Both the position numbers and the translations under genes were made by a program. Of a stretch of 64,000 nucleotides of DNA, positions 1-9,235 are shown piece by piece; within the stretch, counting starts at the first letter, position 1, and each line of letters starts with the position of its first letter. Source of the DNA: Cohaesibacter sp. ES.047 (GTDB lineage Bacteria; Pseudomonadota; Alphaproteobacteria; Rhizobiales; Cohaesibacteraceae); NCBI RefSeq assembly GCF_900215505.1, contig NZ_LT907844.1:3550001-3614000 (forward strand), written 5' to 3'. The notes under the pieces are model-generated. The model saw only the letters and a program-made list of their open reading frames with translations. It was not told the origin of the DNA and did no database searches.

Positions 1-246
1 CTCATGTCCTTGCCTGTCTCTGCTCTGAAATAAGGCGCGGATAGAAGGCAACGGGTTCATATGCTTATCAAATGATCCGCAGTTGCGTCTTTTCTGTTCA
101 ATTGCATACAGTTGAAGCAGATATTTTCATGTGATTGGATTTAAATTGTCATGATTTAATGTTTTGTTTGACGTTGAATTGTCTCTGTTTGATTGTGTTG
201 CCAAAATAATAATACCTAAAATGATCATTCTATAATGAGGGAAGAC
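1..246 (+). promoter_or_regulatory. Leader region upstream of the ectoine operon
   Basis: This AT-rich stretch precedes uehA and should carry the operon promoter. A weak sigma-70-like -35 (TTGACG, 168-173) is visible with only a poor -10 (GATTGT, 191-196) at 17 bases, so the promoter is not firmly placed. A Shine-Dalgarno sequence (GAGGGAAG, 237-244) precedes the ATG at 247. The EnuR regulator that controls such operons in relatives would lie to the left and is not in the window. No operator could be assigned by eye. Confidence 0.35.
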
Positions 247-1278
247 ATGACAACCAAACTTGTTCGCAAAGTCCTGATGGCCACTTCGGCAGCTGGTGTC
301 CTTGCCAGCATGTCTCTGTTGCCAACAGCGGCGCAGGCCGATACCTGGAAATATGCCATTGAAGAGGCAATCAACGAAGTTCAGGGTGTCTATGCCACCA
401 AATTCAAGGAAGAGATCGAGAAGAACTCGGACCATGAAGTCCAGATCTTCCCATATGGGACGCTCGGTGAATCCGCCGACACCATGGAGCAGACCCAGGC
501 CGGGATCCTTCAGTTTGTTGACCAGTCCCCCGGATTTACCGGTGCGTTGATTCCTGAAGCACAGGTTTTCTTTGTGCCTTACCTGCTGCCGACTGACACC
601 GAGCAGCTGAACGAATTCTTCCGCACGTCCAAAGCCATCAACGAGGACTTCAAATCGCTCTATGCCGATCAGGGTCTTGAGCTGCTCAAGATGTTCCCGG
701 AAGGCGAAGTGGCAATGACCACCAAAAAGCCGGTCATGGGTCCGGATGACCTCAATGAGGTCAAGTTCCGTGTCATGACCAACCCGCTTCTGGTCGAAAG
801 CTACAAGGCTTTCGGAGCGACCCCGACGCCGCTGCCATGGGGTGAGGTTTATGGTGGGCTGCAGACCAACATCATTCAGGGTCAGGAAAACCCGACATCC
901 TTCATCGAATCCACCAAGCTCTACGAAGTGACCGATGCCATCACCTATGCTGGCCACAGCAACTTCACGACCGCAGTGATGGCCAACAAGGACTTCTATG
1001 ATGGCCTGAGCGATGAAGACAAGAAACTGGTTCAGGATGCTGCAGACGCCGCGTTTGAATATATCCTCGATTACCAGAAGGGTCTCGAGAAAGAAGCCCT
1101 CGACAAGATCAAGAAAGCCAAACCCGACATGGTTGTGACGGTTCTGAGCGAAGAGCAGCGTGCTCCGTTCAAAAAAGCCGCAGCCGTTGTTGAAGACAAG
1201 TTCATCGAAATGACCGGCGAAAGCGGCAAGGCAATCCTTGACCAGCTGAAAGCCGATCTTGAAGCTGTCAGCAAGTAA
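247..1278 (+). CDS. uehA: TRAP transporter substrate-binding protein for ectoine/hydroxyectoine (DctP family)
   Basis: This is the periplasmic receptor that delivers ectoines to the UehBC membrane subunits. The 343-residue product has a signal peptide (Lys/Arg start, hydrophobic core, AQA-D cleavage near residue 31) followed by a DctP-type fold. The family-typical 'FRVMTNPLLVESYKAFGA' segment and the 'LPWGEVYGGLQTNIIQGQEN' segment are both present. An in-frame ATG lies at 235, but the ribosome binding site GAGGGAAG overlaps it, so 247 is preferred. The substrate is inferred from the complete ectoine catabolic cluster that follows. A stem-loop separates this gene from uehB, as is usual when the receptor is made in excess over the membrane subunits. 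Confidence 0.9.
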   Translation: MTTKLVRKVLMATSAAGVLASMSLLPTAAQADTWKYAIEEAINEVQGVYATKFKEEIEKNSDHEVQIFPYGTLGESADTMEQTQAGILQFVDQSPGFTGALIPEAQVFFVPYLLPTDTEQLNEFFRTSKAINEDFKSLYADQGLELLKMFPEGEVAMTTKKPVMGPDDLNEVKFRVMTNPLLVESYKAFGATPTPLPWGEVYGGLQTNIIQGQENPTSFIESTKLYEVTDAITYAGHSNFTTAVMANKDFYDGLSDEDKKLVQDAADAAFEYILDYQKGLEKEALDKIKKAKPDMVVTVLSEEQRAPFKKAAAVVEDKFIEMTGESGKAILDQLKADLEAVSK

Positions 1279-1302
1279 GCGCGGTTTCATCTTGATGTTT
1301 CA

Positions 1303-1337
1303 GGTGGCGGGGTCAGTCTTGGATCGGCTCCGCCACC
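1303..1337 (+). terminator. Intercistronic stem-loop after uehA
   Basis: The 8-base arms GGTGGCGG (1303-1310) and CCGCCACC (1330-1337) pair perfectly and are followed by ATTGGTTTTC. It lies between the binding-protein gene and the membrane genes. It could be a partial terminator or a 3'-end stabiliser that lowers expression of the membrane subunits; this role is inferred. Confidence 0.55.
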
Positions 1338-1367
1338 ATTGGTTTTCGCATCTGTCGGGAGCGTGAT

Positions 1368-1937
1368 ATGTCGCAGGACAATCAACCGGAAACCGCCCTG
1401 CCGGGCGTGCTGGGGGTCGTTGATGTCGCCATCGCGCGACTTGAAGCAGCATTGCTGGCCCTGGGCGTCATTTTGATGGCCACAAATACCGTGGCCAACG
1501 TTATCGGCCGCTTTGTTTTTCAAAACAGCCTGTTTTTCTCAGAAGAGCTCAATCGTCTGCTCATCGTCATGATCACCTTCTCGGGCATCTCCTATGCCGC
1601 ACGGCATGGGCGTCATATCCGAATGTCGGCGATCTTTGACAAGATGATGCCGCCAGCGCGCAAGGTGATGATGATCGTGATTGCGCTGGTCACGGCGGCG
1701 GTCATGTTCTCTCTGGCCTATTTTTCCATTTCCTACATTCTGACGGTCGCCAAATCCGGACGCGTGTTGCCCGCTTTGCAAATCCCTGTCTACTGGATCT
1801 ATCTGTGGGCGCCGATCGGGTTGTCGCTGACCGGACTGCAATATGTTTTGACTGCCATCAAGAATGTCGTCTCAAAGGATATCTACCTCTCAAGTCAGGT
1901 GCTTGAGGGCTATTCTGAAGACGAGTACGAGATTTAG
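1368..1937 (+). CDS. uehB: TRAP transporter small membrane subunit (DctQ family)
   Basis: The 189-residue protein has four hydrophobic helices, as expected for a DctQ subunit. These begin near residues 28-50 ('[20 protein letters not shown]') and include '[20 protein letters not shown]' and a final helix near '[20 protein letters not shown]'. The conserved '[14 protein letters not shown]' and 'RHIRM' segments are typical of the family. It ends 9 bases before uehC, so the two are translated together. The role in ectoine uptake is inferred from the neighbours; the family assignment is firm. Confidence 0.88.
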   Translation: MSQDNQPETALPGVLGVVDVAIARLEAALLALGVILMATNTVANVIGRFVFQNSLFFSEELNRLLIVMITFSGISYAARHGRHIRMSAIFDKMMPPARKVMMIVIALVTAAVMFSLAYFSISYILTVAKSGRVLPALQIPVYWIYLWAPIGLSLTGLQYVLTAIKNVVSKDIYLSSQVLEGYSEDEYEI

Positions 1938-1946
1938 GAGCGTCCC

Positions 1947-3230
1947 ATGGCACTGGTAATGTTTCTCGTCATGCTGGCGCTTCTGCTCGTCGGCTTCCCG
2001 ATGATGATCCCGCTGATGATCGGGGCTTCCATCGGTTTTTACGAAATGTTTGGCGGTATCAGCAAAATGGACTTCATGGTCCAGCAGTTCATGGCGGGCA
2101 TTCGGCCCGCATCGCTGATTGCTGTGCCGATGTTCATTCTTGCCGCGGATATCATGACGCGTGGCCAGTCCGCCGGTCGGTTGATCGACATGGTCATGAG
2201 CTTCGTTGGTCACGTCAAGGGAGGGCTTGCTGTCACGACAGCAACCGCCTGCACCCTGTTCGGTGCGGTCTCCGGCTCCACTCAGGCAACCGTGGTTGCC
2301 GTCGGCTCACCCTTGCGGCCAAGAATGCTCAAGGCTGGATACAAGGATTCCTTTGTTCTGGCCCTGATCGTCAACTCCAGCGATATCGCCTTCCTGATCC
2401 CGCCGTCCATCGGCATGATCATCTACGGCGTGGTGTCCAACACCTCCATCGCAGAGCTGTTCATTGCCGGTATCGGGCCCGGCGTGCTCATCCTGTTGAT
2501 GTTCGCAAGCTACAGCATCATCTATGCCTACATCAATGATGTGCCGACCGAGCCGCGCGCCAGTTGGAACGAGCGTTTGAGCGCCGTTCTGCATGCGATT
2601 TGGCCCCTCGGGTTCCCGGTCATCATCGTCGGGGGCATCTATGGCGGGATCTTCTCGCCCACAGAAGCCGCTGCCGTTTGCGTCTTCTATGCAGTCGTGC
2701 TTGAAATGATCGTTTTCCGTTCGCTCGGCTTCAAGGACCTGTTCGAAATCTCCAAATCGACGGGATTGATCACCGCTGTGGTGTTCATTCTGGTTGCTGC
2801 CGGCGCGTCCTTTTCGTGGGTGATTTCGTTCGCCCAGATCCCTCAGCATATTCTGGCGGCTATCGGGATTTCGGAGATGGGGCAGGTTGGCGTGTTGGTT
2901 GTCATCTCTATCGCCTTCTTCGTTGGCTGCATGTTCGTTGACCCGATCGTTGTCATCCTGATCCTGGTGCCGATCTTTGCCCCGGTGGTCAAAGCGGTTG
3001 GTCTTGATCCGGTTCTGGTCGGAACGATCATCACGCTGCAGGTTGCGATTGGCTCCGCAACGCCACCCTTCGGGTGTGACATATTCACGGCGATGGCGAT
3101 ATTCAGAAGACCGTACTTCGATGTAATCAAGGGAACGCCTCCGTTCATTTTTATGCTGCTGCTGGTATCCGTGCTGCTGATCGCCTTTCCTCAGATTGCA
3201 CTGTTCCTGCGCGACATTGCGTTCCGATGA
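1947..3230 (+). CDS. uehC: TRAP transporter large membrane subunit (DctM family)
   Basis: This 427-residue polytopic membrane protein is the sodium-coupled translocator of the ectoine TRAP system. It is hydrophobic throughout, with about a dozen helices. It carries family landmarks such as 'FGAVSGSTQATVVAVG' near residue 108, 'LIVNSSDIAFLIPPSIGMI' near 150 and 'QVAIGSATPPFGCDIFTAM' near the C terminus. The ribosome binding site AGGAG lies just after the uehB stop codon. The length matches normal DctM proteins. The usp gene follows after 18 bases. Confidence 0.92.
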   Translation: MALVMFLVMLALLLVGFPMMIPLMIGASIGFYEMFGGISKMDFMVQQFMAGIRPASLIAVPMFILAADIMTRGQSAGRLIDMVMSFVGHVKGGLAVTTATACTLFGAVSGSTQATVVAVGSPLRPRMLKAGYKDSFVLALIVNSSDIAFLIPPSIGMIIYGVVSNTSIAELFIAGIGPGVLILLMFASYSIIYAYINDVPTEPRASWNERLSAVLHAIWPLGFPVIIVGGIYGGIFSPTEAAAVCVFYAVVLEMIVFRSLGFKDLFEISKSTGLITAVVFILVAAGASFSWVISFAQIPQHILAAIGISEMGQVGVLVVISIAFFVGCMFVDPIVVILILVPIFAPVVKAVGLDPVLVGTIITLQVAIGSATPPFGCDIFTAMAIFRRPYFDVIKGTPPFIFMLLLVSVLLIAFPQIALFLRDIAFR

Positions 3231-3248
3231 TGGGGAGGAGATTACTCA

Positions 3249-3695
3249 ATGTTTGAAAATATCATGGTGCCAATGGACGGGTCTCCCTGTTCCTATATGG
3301 CATTGGAGAAGGCCATCGCCTTGCAAAAGCTGTGCGGACCGACAACGAAGATCCGCATCGTCTATGTCTATCGGCATCAGGGACAGATGGAATCCTCGGT
3401 TTCCATGGTTCGTCCAACGGCTCCCGAAAGCATCGACAAGGCCCTGTCGTCCTATGCGAGGGAAGTTGTACAGGCCGCCAAGGATCGGGCAATCGAACTG
3501 GGGTCGGTCAATGTTGGCGCACATGTGCTGTCCGGTCCAACCGCCCGAACGATCATCAAGTTCGCTGAAGATCGGCGCATCGATCTGATCATCATCGGTG
3601 GGAGAGGACATGGGGATCTTGAGGCGCTGCTTTTGGGGAGTGTCTCGCACAAGGTAACGAGCATGGCCCACTGCCCGGTGATGGTGGTGCGTTAG
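3249..3695 (+). CDS. usp: Universal stress protein accompanying the ectoine TRAP transporter (TeaD-like)
   Basis: The 148-residue protein is a single UspA domain. It starts 'MFENIMVPMDGSPCS' and ends with the ATP-binding signature, in which 'IIGGRGHGDLEALLLGSVS' supplies the G-x2-G-x9-G-S pattern. In Halomonas the equivalent TeaD binds ATP and modulates the TeaABC ectoine transporter, so a regulatory role in uptake is likely here. A strong ribosome binding site (GGGGAGGAG) precedes the ATG. It lies between the transporter and catabolic genes, the order seen in other marine alphaproteobacteria. Confidence 0.88.
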   Translation: MFENIMVPMDGSPCSYMALEKAIALQKLCGPTTKIRIVYVYRHQGQMESSVSMVRPTAPESIDKALSSYAREVVQAAKDRAIELGSVNVGAHVLSGPTARTIIKFAEDRRIDLIIIGGRGHGDLEALLLGSVSHKVTSMAHCPVMVVR

Positions 3696-3743
3696 CTGTG
3701 CAGCATCGGGTTTGCAACGCAAGGTGAGAAGAGATAGTCGGAC

Positions 3744-4508
3744 ATGGTAAAGAGGCTGGATATTGCACTGTCGTATAGGGACAGACCGGTGCCGTTTCGG
3801 ATCGGCCTTTTGCTGCTCGAGACGGATCACACCACCGAGCTCGAATTTGCGCGCCATATGCCGCATGACAAGGTCGGCGTCTATTGCAATCGCGTGGAGT
3901 ATGCCAATCCGACAACACCAGAAAACCTTCTGGCGATGCTGCCAAAACTGGGCCAGAGGGCGGAGCAGATACTGCCCGGATCAGATCTGGATGCCGTCTA
4001 TTATGGCTGCACGGCTGCATCGTTCGTTATCGGCAATGAGCGGGTTGAAGAGGCGATCCATGCGGTCAAACCCAAGGCCCGGGTGATCACGCCCACGTCG
4101 GCGGCAATGGAAGCCTTTGAGCATTTGAAGATCGGCAGCGTCGCACTTCTGACGCCCTATCTGCCAGCCACAAGCGAGCCGCTCGAAACCTATTTCGAGT
4201 CGCACAACATCGCTGTGAAGCGGCATTCATGCCTCGGATTGGAAGACGATCGAGACATGGCGCGCCTTGATGCGGATAGCCTCATCCGGGCCGCCGAGAA
4301 TGCTGATGACCCACAGGCCGATGCTCTGTTTATCTCCTGCACGGCTTTGAGATCCATTGAGGTCGCCACTGAATTGGAGATGAGACTGGGCAAGCCGGTC
4401 ATCACAAGCAATCAGGCGGCCGTCTGGTCCGTTTGTCGTCTTCTGGGCCTGCCTCGGCCCGACCGAAACGCGTGCCGATTGTTTGAAACACTGCCCGAAA
4501 GGCTCTGA
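3744..4508 (+). CDS. eutA: Asp/Glu racemase / arylmalonate decarboxylase-like protein of hydroxyectoine catabolism
   Basis: The 254-residue protein belongs to the Asp/Glu racemase and maleate isomerase superfamily. The two catalytic cysteines are visible in 'YYGCTAAS' (about residue 93) and 'LFISCTALRS' (about 197). In ectoine gene clusters EutA acts with EutB and EutC in converting the hydroxyectoine-derived intermediate into the ectoine branch. The name here refers to ectoine utilisation and not to ethanolamine utilisation. It sits 48 bases after usp, and its stop precedes the preferred eutB start by 67 bases. The exact step is known only by family. Confidence 0.85.
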   Translation: MVKRLDIALSYRDRPVPFRIGLLLLETDHTTELEFARHMPHDKVGVYCNRVEYANPTTPENLLAMLPKLGQRAEQILPGSDLDAVYYGCTAASFVIGNERVEEAIHAVKPKARVITPTSAAMEAFEHLKIGSVALLTPYLPATSEPLETYFESHNIAVKRHSCLGLEDDRDMARLDADSLIRAAENADDPQADALFISCTALRSIEVATELEMRLGKPVITSNQAAVWSVCRLLGLPRPDRNACRLFETLPERL

Positions 4509-4575
4509 AAACGTTCCAGATCATGCTTTTGGGGGATGCCACATCTCCGACAGCAAACAGTCCAAGGATGGTCGC

Positions 4576-5562
4576 ATGCCAATTGAAGAAACCGTGTCTG
4601 TTGCCGACATCCTCAGGGCAGAGCGCCGGATTGCGCCGCTTGTTCTGCAAACGCCGATGCAGCGGTCACAGTCTCTGTCAGATGGGCTTGGGTGCAATAT
4701 CCACCTCAAGTTCGAACATCGCCAGCACACCGGCTCCTTCAAACTGCGTGGCGCGACAAACGCTGTTCTGTCGCTTACCGATGATCAGAAAAAATGCGGC
4801 ATCGCAGCTGTTTCGACTGGCAACCACGGTCGCGGTTTGGCCTATGCGGCGCGGCAGGCCGGTGTCCGCTGCGTCATCGCCATGTCCGAACTGGTGCCGC
4901 AAAACAAGCTCGATGGCATCAAGGCCCAAGGGGCCGAAATCGTCATTCATGGCCGCTCACAGGATGAAGCCCAAGAGGTGGTGGACCGGATGGTGCGCGA
5001 GGAGGGCATGGTTACCATTCCTCCTTTCGACCATCCAGATGTCATCGCCGGGCAGGGGACGCTGGGGCTGGAGATGCTCAAGGACCTCGCCGACATAGAT
5101 ACCGTTCTGGTTCAATTGTCCGGCGGCGGGCTTATCTCTGGCGTGGCTTGTGCGATCAAGGCCTTGTCGCCAAAAACCCGCGTCGTAGGCATCACCATGG
5201 AACGCGGCGCTGCAATGCACGCCAGCCTTGATGCGGGTAAGCCGGTTCAGGTTGAGGAACTGCCGACGCTGGCGGATTCGTTGGGTGGCGGTATTGGCCT
5301 TGATAACCGCTACACCTTTGCGATGACACAGTCTCTTGTTGACGAGACCATCCTGCTCAATGAGGCAGAAATCGCCGAAGGTGTCCGCCATGCCTACTGG
5401 AGGGAAGAAGAAATCATCGAAGGCTCCGGTGCTGTCGGCATCGCAGCCTTGCTTGCTGGCAAGATCGACAATCCCGGGCGCTGTGTTGCACTCCTCTCTG
5501 GTCGCAACATCGACATGTCCATGCATCACCGGTTGATCTCCGGCGAAAACGTCGAACTCTAG
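4576..5562 (+). CDS. eutB: Threonine dehydratase-like PLP enzyme of hydroxyectoine catabolism
   Basis: The 328-residue protein is a fold-type II PLP enzyme of the threonine/serine dehydratase group. The PLP lysine lies in 'TGSFKLRGA' (near residue 53) and the phosphate-binding loop is 'SGGGLISG' (near 181). EutB with EutC is proposed to remove the hydroxyl-bearing carbon chemistry specific to hydroxyectoine, giving the ectoine intermediate. An upstream in-frame start at 4483 would overlap eutA by 26 bases and add an unmatched tail. The ATG at 4576 has AAGGATGG before it and gives the normal family length. eutC begins 9 bases after the stop. Confidence 0.87.
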   Translation: MPIEETVSVADILRAERRIAPLVLQTPMQRSQSLSDGLGCNIHLKFEHRQHTGSFKLRGATNAVLSLTDDQKKCGIAAVSTGNHGRGLAYAARQAGVRCVIAMSELVPQNKLDGIKAQGAEIVIHGRSQDEAQEVVDRMVREEGMVTIPPFDHPDVIAGQGTLGLEMLKDLADIDTVLVQLSGGGLISGVACAIKALSPKTRVVGITMERGAAMHASLDAGKPVQVEELPTLADSLGGGIGLDNRYTFAMTQSLVDETILLNEAEIAEGVRHAYWREEEIIEGSGAVGIAALLAGKIDNPGRCVALLSGRNIDMSMHHRLISGENVEL

Positions 5563-5571
5563 GAAGAATTC

Positions 5572-6555
5572 ATGTCCATTCTCATTCTGTCCGAACAGGA
5601 ACTGAAAAAAGCACTCTCTCTAGATCTCGAGAGCATCGCTTGTGTCGAGAAGGCAATCACCGCATTGGCGACCAAAAAGGTCATCATGCCTCCGATCTTG
5701 TCCATGGAAATTGCCGAAGCAAACGGCGAGGTCGACGTCAAAACTGCCTATGTCCCCGGCCTTGACAGTTTTGCGGTCAAGATCAGCCCCGGCTTCTTTG
5801 ACAATCCAAAACTTGGCCTCCCCAGTCTGAATGGCTTGATGGTCCTGTTTTCTGCCAAGACGGGTATCGTAGAAGCCGTTCTTTTGGACAATGGCTACCT
5901 CACCGACCTCAGAACCGCCTGCGCCGGTGCGGTCGCCGCGCAAGCGCTGTCGCGGCGGGATGCCAGTAAAGCGGCCATTTACGGCACCGGCCTTCAGGCG
6001 CGCATGCAGCTTGAAGCTCTGTGCAAGGTGCGCCCGATCACCAAGGCCCGCATCTGGGGCCGCAACTTCGACAAGGCCAAGGCGCTTGCCGCCAGCCTGT
6101 CGTCCGAACTGGGCATTGAAGTGACGGCGTCCGAGCATGGTAAGGAGGCAGCCAAGGGATCGGACATCATCGTAACGACAACACCATCCCAAGAGCCGGT
6201 CTTGATGGCGGACTGGTTGGAGCCCGGCCAGCACATCACCGCCATGGGCTCGGATGCTGATTACAAGAATGAACTGGATCCGGCCTGTCTTGCTCGTGCC
6301 GATCTCTACGTCGCCGACCGCATCAGCCAGACCGAAAAGCTGGGAGAATTGCGCAGCGCCCTTGCCGCGAAGACCCTTTCGGATACGTCCTCTATTCCCG
6401 AACTCAGCGAAGTGCTGGCAGGCACAAGACCGGGCCGTGAAGTGGAGGCCTCCATCACGATATGTGACCTAACCGGTATGGGTGTGCAGGACACCGCCAT
6501 TGCAGCATTTGCCCGAGAACGTGCCCTCGACTTGAAGGCAGGCCAGACTTTCTAA
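5572..6555 (+). CDS. eutC: Ornithine cyclodeaminase/mu-crystallin family enzyme of hydroxyectoine catabolism
   Basis: The 327-residue protein belongs to the ornithine cyclodeaminase/mu-crystallin family. It has the 'DNGYLTDLRTACAGA' segment near residue 103 and a Rossmann nucleotide-binding loop 'IYGTGLQARMQLEAL' near 138. It is the partner of EutB in the hydroxyectoine branch, probably reducing the keto or imine intermediate. A ribosome binding site (AGGAAG) lies in the short gap after eutB. Family membership is clear; the precise substrate is inferred from context. Confidence 0.87.
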   Translation: MSILILSEQELKKALSLDLESIACVEKAITALATKKVIMPPILSMEIAEANGEVDVKTAYVPGLDSFAVKISPGFFDNPKLGLPSLNGLMVLFSAKTGIVEAVLLDNGYLTDLRTACAGAVAAQALSRRDASKAAIYGTGLQARMQLEALCKVRPITKARIWGRNFDKAKALAASLSSELGIEVTASEHGKEAAKGSDIIVTTTPSQEPVLMADWLEPGQHITAMGSDADYKNELDPACLARADLYVADRISQTEKLGELRSALAAKTLSDTSSIPELSEVLAGTRPGREVEASITICDLTGMGVQDTAIAAFARERALDLKAGQTF

Positions 6556-6595
6556 AAAAACAAACCCCAATAACAATGTTCCTGAAGAGAAGGGA

Positions 6596-7795
6596 ATGAC
6601 TATGACAATGGAAAACGTGAAGCCGAGACTATTCTTCAGCCCGCAGGAATATGATCGCCGACTGGCCAAGACCCGCAAGGCCATGCAGCAAAAGGGTGTG
6701 GATGTGATGATCTGCACCGAACCAGCCAACATGGCGTGGCTGACCGGGTATGACGGCTGGTCCTTCTATGTCCATCAGTGCGTGATCGTCACGATGGAAG
6801 GCCAGCCCCTGTGGTTTGGCCGCACGCAGGACGCCAATGGTGCCAAGCTGACGACGTTCCTCGATCACGACAACATCCTTTATTATCCGGATCATTATGT
6901 GCAGTCGACCGAGCGCCATCCGATGGATCTTCTGTCCCAGATCCTCATCGACAAAGGCTTTGGCTCTGCCTCCATCGGCCTTGAAATGGACAATTACTAT
7001 TTCTCGGCCGCGGCCTATTGTTCCCTCTTGAGGCATATGCCGAACGCCAATTTCAAGGACTGCAACGTGCTGGTCCATTGGCAGCGCGCCGCCAAATCCG
7101 CGCCGGAGCTGGACATGATGCGCACGGCTGGCCGGATTGTCGAAGCCATGCATGCGCGCATTCGCGAGCACGCAAAGCCGGGTATGCCCAAGAACGAACT
7201 GGTCGCCGAGATTTATGATGCTTCCTTGCGCGGGGTTGATGGCATTGGCGGAGACTATGCCGCCATCGTGCCTTTGCTCCCGTCAGGGGCCGATGCGTCA
7301 GCGCCCCATCTCACATGGGACGAGCAACCCTTCCTTCTGGGAGAGGGCACATTCTTCGAGATTGCAGGCAGCTACCACCGCTATCATTGCCCGCTGTCGC
7401 GCACGATCTTCATGGGCAAACCGACACAGCAGTTCCTTGATGCCGAGAAGGCAGTGCTGGAAGGCATGGAAGCCGGATTGGAGCAGGCAAAAGTCGGCAA
7501 CGTCTGCGAAGACATCGCCAATGCCTTTTTCGATGTCTTGAAGAAATACGGCATCGTCAAGGACAACCGCACGGGCTATCCGATCGGTCTGGCCTATCCC
7601 CCCGATTGGGGCGAACACACCATGAGCCTGCGCCCCGGTGACCGGACGGAGCTGGAGGAAGGCATGACCTTCCACTTCATGACCGGTCTTTGGCAGGATG
7701 GCTGGGGTCTCGAAATCACCGAGAGCATTGCCATTGGCACCAATGGGCCTGAGTGTCTGGCCAATGTGCCGCGCGAGCTGGTCGTCATCGAATAA
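6596..7795 (+). CDS. doeA: Ectoine hydrolase (M24 / creatinase-like)
   Basis: This enzyme (also called EutD) opens the ectoine ring to N-acetyl-diaminobutyrate in the cytosol. The 399-residue protein has an N-terminal creatinase domain with the 'CTEPANMAWLTGYDGWSFY' segment (about residues 40-58), followed by a pita-bread M24 domain. 'FEIAGSYHRYHCPLSRTIF' and 'EITESIAIG' lie at the usual positions. It reads as a creatinase relative and not as a proline dipeptidase. The ATG at 6596 follows GAAGAGAAGGGA; later in-frame ATGs (6602, 6608) are possible. In studied relatives EutD works with the EutE deacetylase, which is encoded next. Confidence 0.92.
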   Translation: MTMTMENVKPRLFFSPQEYDRRLAKTRKAMQQKGVDVMICTEPANMAWLTGYDGWSFYVHQCVIVTMEGQPLWFGRTQDANGAKLTTFLDHDNILYYPDHYVQSTERHPMDLLSQILIDKGFGSASIGLEMDNYYFSAAAYCSLLRHMPNANFKDCNVLVHWQRAAKSAPELDMMRTAGRIVEAMHARIREHAKPGMPKNELVAEIYDASLRGVDGIGGDYAAIVPLLPSGADASAPHLTWDEQPFLLGEGTFFEIAGSYHRYHCPLSRTIFMGKPTQQFLDAEKAVLEGMEAGLEQAKVGNVCEDIANAFFDVLKKYGIVKDNRTGYPIGLAYPPDWGEHTMSLRPGDRTELEEGMTFHFMTGLWQDGWGLEITESIAIGTNGPECLANVPRELVVIE

Positions 7796-7915
7796 GCACA
7801 TCGCAACGGATCGGGGAGAGCATTCCTGCCACCGGCAGGATGCCTTCTTCATTGGTCCGAGCAAAGGCCCCCATAAAGAAAATGGCCGTTCAGAGGAACG
7901 CCGGCGGAGAGTTGA

Positions 7916-9079
7916 ATGCAGCAGCTCGTTGAAACCACAAAAGAGATCATGGCCCGTCTCGTCGGCTTCGAAAGCCTGTCAGGCGAGCCAAACCTCGATA
8001 TGATCGACTATATCAAGTCCTATCTGATCGGACTTGGCGTTGAGCCGATGATCTCCCATGACGAGACGGGTGAGAAGGCCAATCTGTTCGCCGTCATTGG
8101 CCCGAATGTCGATGGCGGCGTGCTGTTCAATGGCCATACAGATGTCGTGCCGACACTGGGGCAGGACTGGTCACAGGATCCTTTCAAGATGATTGAACGG
8201 GATGGCCGGTTGATTGGACGCGGCACGGTCGACATGAAGGGCTTTCTGGCTTGCTCCCTTGCCATGGTGCCCCGATTTCAGGCGGCTGACCTCAAAAAGC
8301 CGATCCTCATATCTTTCTGTTATGACGAAGAAATTGGCGGTTTCGGTGCGCCAATCCTCGCCAACGATATCATCGAGCGAGGCCCTAAACCGGCCGTTGC
8401 CATCGTCGGCGAGCCAACCACCATGATCCTCGTCAGCGGGCATAAGGCAGGCCTTGAGCTGCGCACCGAATTCACCGGGTTTGCCGCTCACGCTTCGGAC
8501 CCGCGCAAAGGAGTGAATGCGGTGGAATTTGCCGCCCGCTTCATCAACAAGATCATCGAGATTGCCAATCGATGCTCCATTGCCCCCTATCATGACTCTC
8601 CCTTTGAGCCGCCCTATACGACGTTCAATATCGGCACGTTGAATGGCGGTGTGGCGCGAAACATCACGGCAAACGCCTGTGCGCTTGATTGGGAGTTGCG
8701 CCCCATGCCCGGTGAAGACGGGCAGGTGATCCTTGCCGAATTGCAATATTTCGTCGACAGCGAATTGCTGCCATTGATGCGCGCGGTCTATCCCGACGCA
8801 TCGGTGAAAACCGCCGTTGAGGCCGACGTGCCCGGCCTCAGTGCAGATGAATCATCGCCGGCAGTTCAGTTCATTCGCTCGGTCACCGGTTTGAACAGCA
8901 GCGAAGTCGTCTCTTTCGGCACAGATGCTGGCCATTTTGATCGCGTCGGGATCTCGACGATTGTCTTCGGTCCGGGCTCGATTGAGCAGGCCCACAAGCC
9001 TGATGAATATATCGAACTGTCTGAAATATCGAACTGTTTGACCTTTATGCAGCAGGTTGCCGATCATCTGTCGGAGTAG
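7916..9079 (+). CDS. doeB: N-acetyl-L-2,4-diaminobutyrate deacetylase (M20 family)
   Basis: The 387-residue protein is an M20/ArgE-type zinc deacetylase (also called EutE). It removes the acetyl group from the product of DoeA to give L-2,4-diaminobutyrate. Visible metal-ligand motifs are 'LFNGHTDVVP' (near residue 67), 'RGTVDMKG', 'YDEEIGG' and a C-terminal His in 'EQAHKPDEY'. The dimerisation domain sits in the middle, as in ArgE. The start at 7916 follows GGCGGAGAG. The 120-base gap after doeA holds no obvious gene. Confidence 0.92.
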   Translation: MQQLVETTKEIMARLVGFESLSGEPNLDMIDYIKSYLIGLGVEPMISHDETGEKANLFAVIGPNVDGGVLFNGHTDVVPTLGQDWSQDPFKMIERDGRLIGRGTVDMKGFLACSLAMVPRFQAADLKKPILISFCYDEEIGGFGAPILANDIIERGPKPAVAIVGEPTTMILVSGHKAGLELRTEFTGFAAHASDPRKGVNAVEFAARFINKIIEIANRCSIAPYHDSPFEPPYTTFNIGTLNGGVARNITANACALDWELRPMPGEDGQVILAELQYFVDSELLPLMRAVYPDASVKTAVEADVPGLSADESSPAVQFIRSVTGLNSSEVVSFGTDAGHFDRVGISTIVFGPGSIEQAHKPDEYIELSEISNCLTFMQQVADHLSE

Positions 9080-9235
9080 CTTTTGTCGCGGCGTCCTTCA
9101 TGGCTGCAACAAGAAAAGATGAATCGTCTGCCGCATGTCGATATGGCAGAGGGTTGGTCTGATTTGGAGGCGATCTTTGGAGGCACCTTCGCTTGGTTCT
9201 ACCCTAGACTGGCAGCATTCGAGGAGGCGTAAACC

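Noticed and set aside
127-1290. A 387-codon open frame antisense to uehA
   Set aside because: The plus strand encodes a full TRAP receptor with ribosome binding site and signal peptide.
3744-6555. Ethanolamine utilisation genes suggested by the eutABC names
   Set aside because: The proteins are Asp/Glu racemase, threonine dehydratase and ornithine cyclodeaminase-like, and the context is ectoine breakdown, not ethanolamine lyase or microcompartments.
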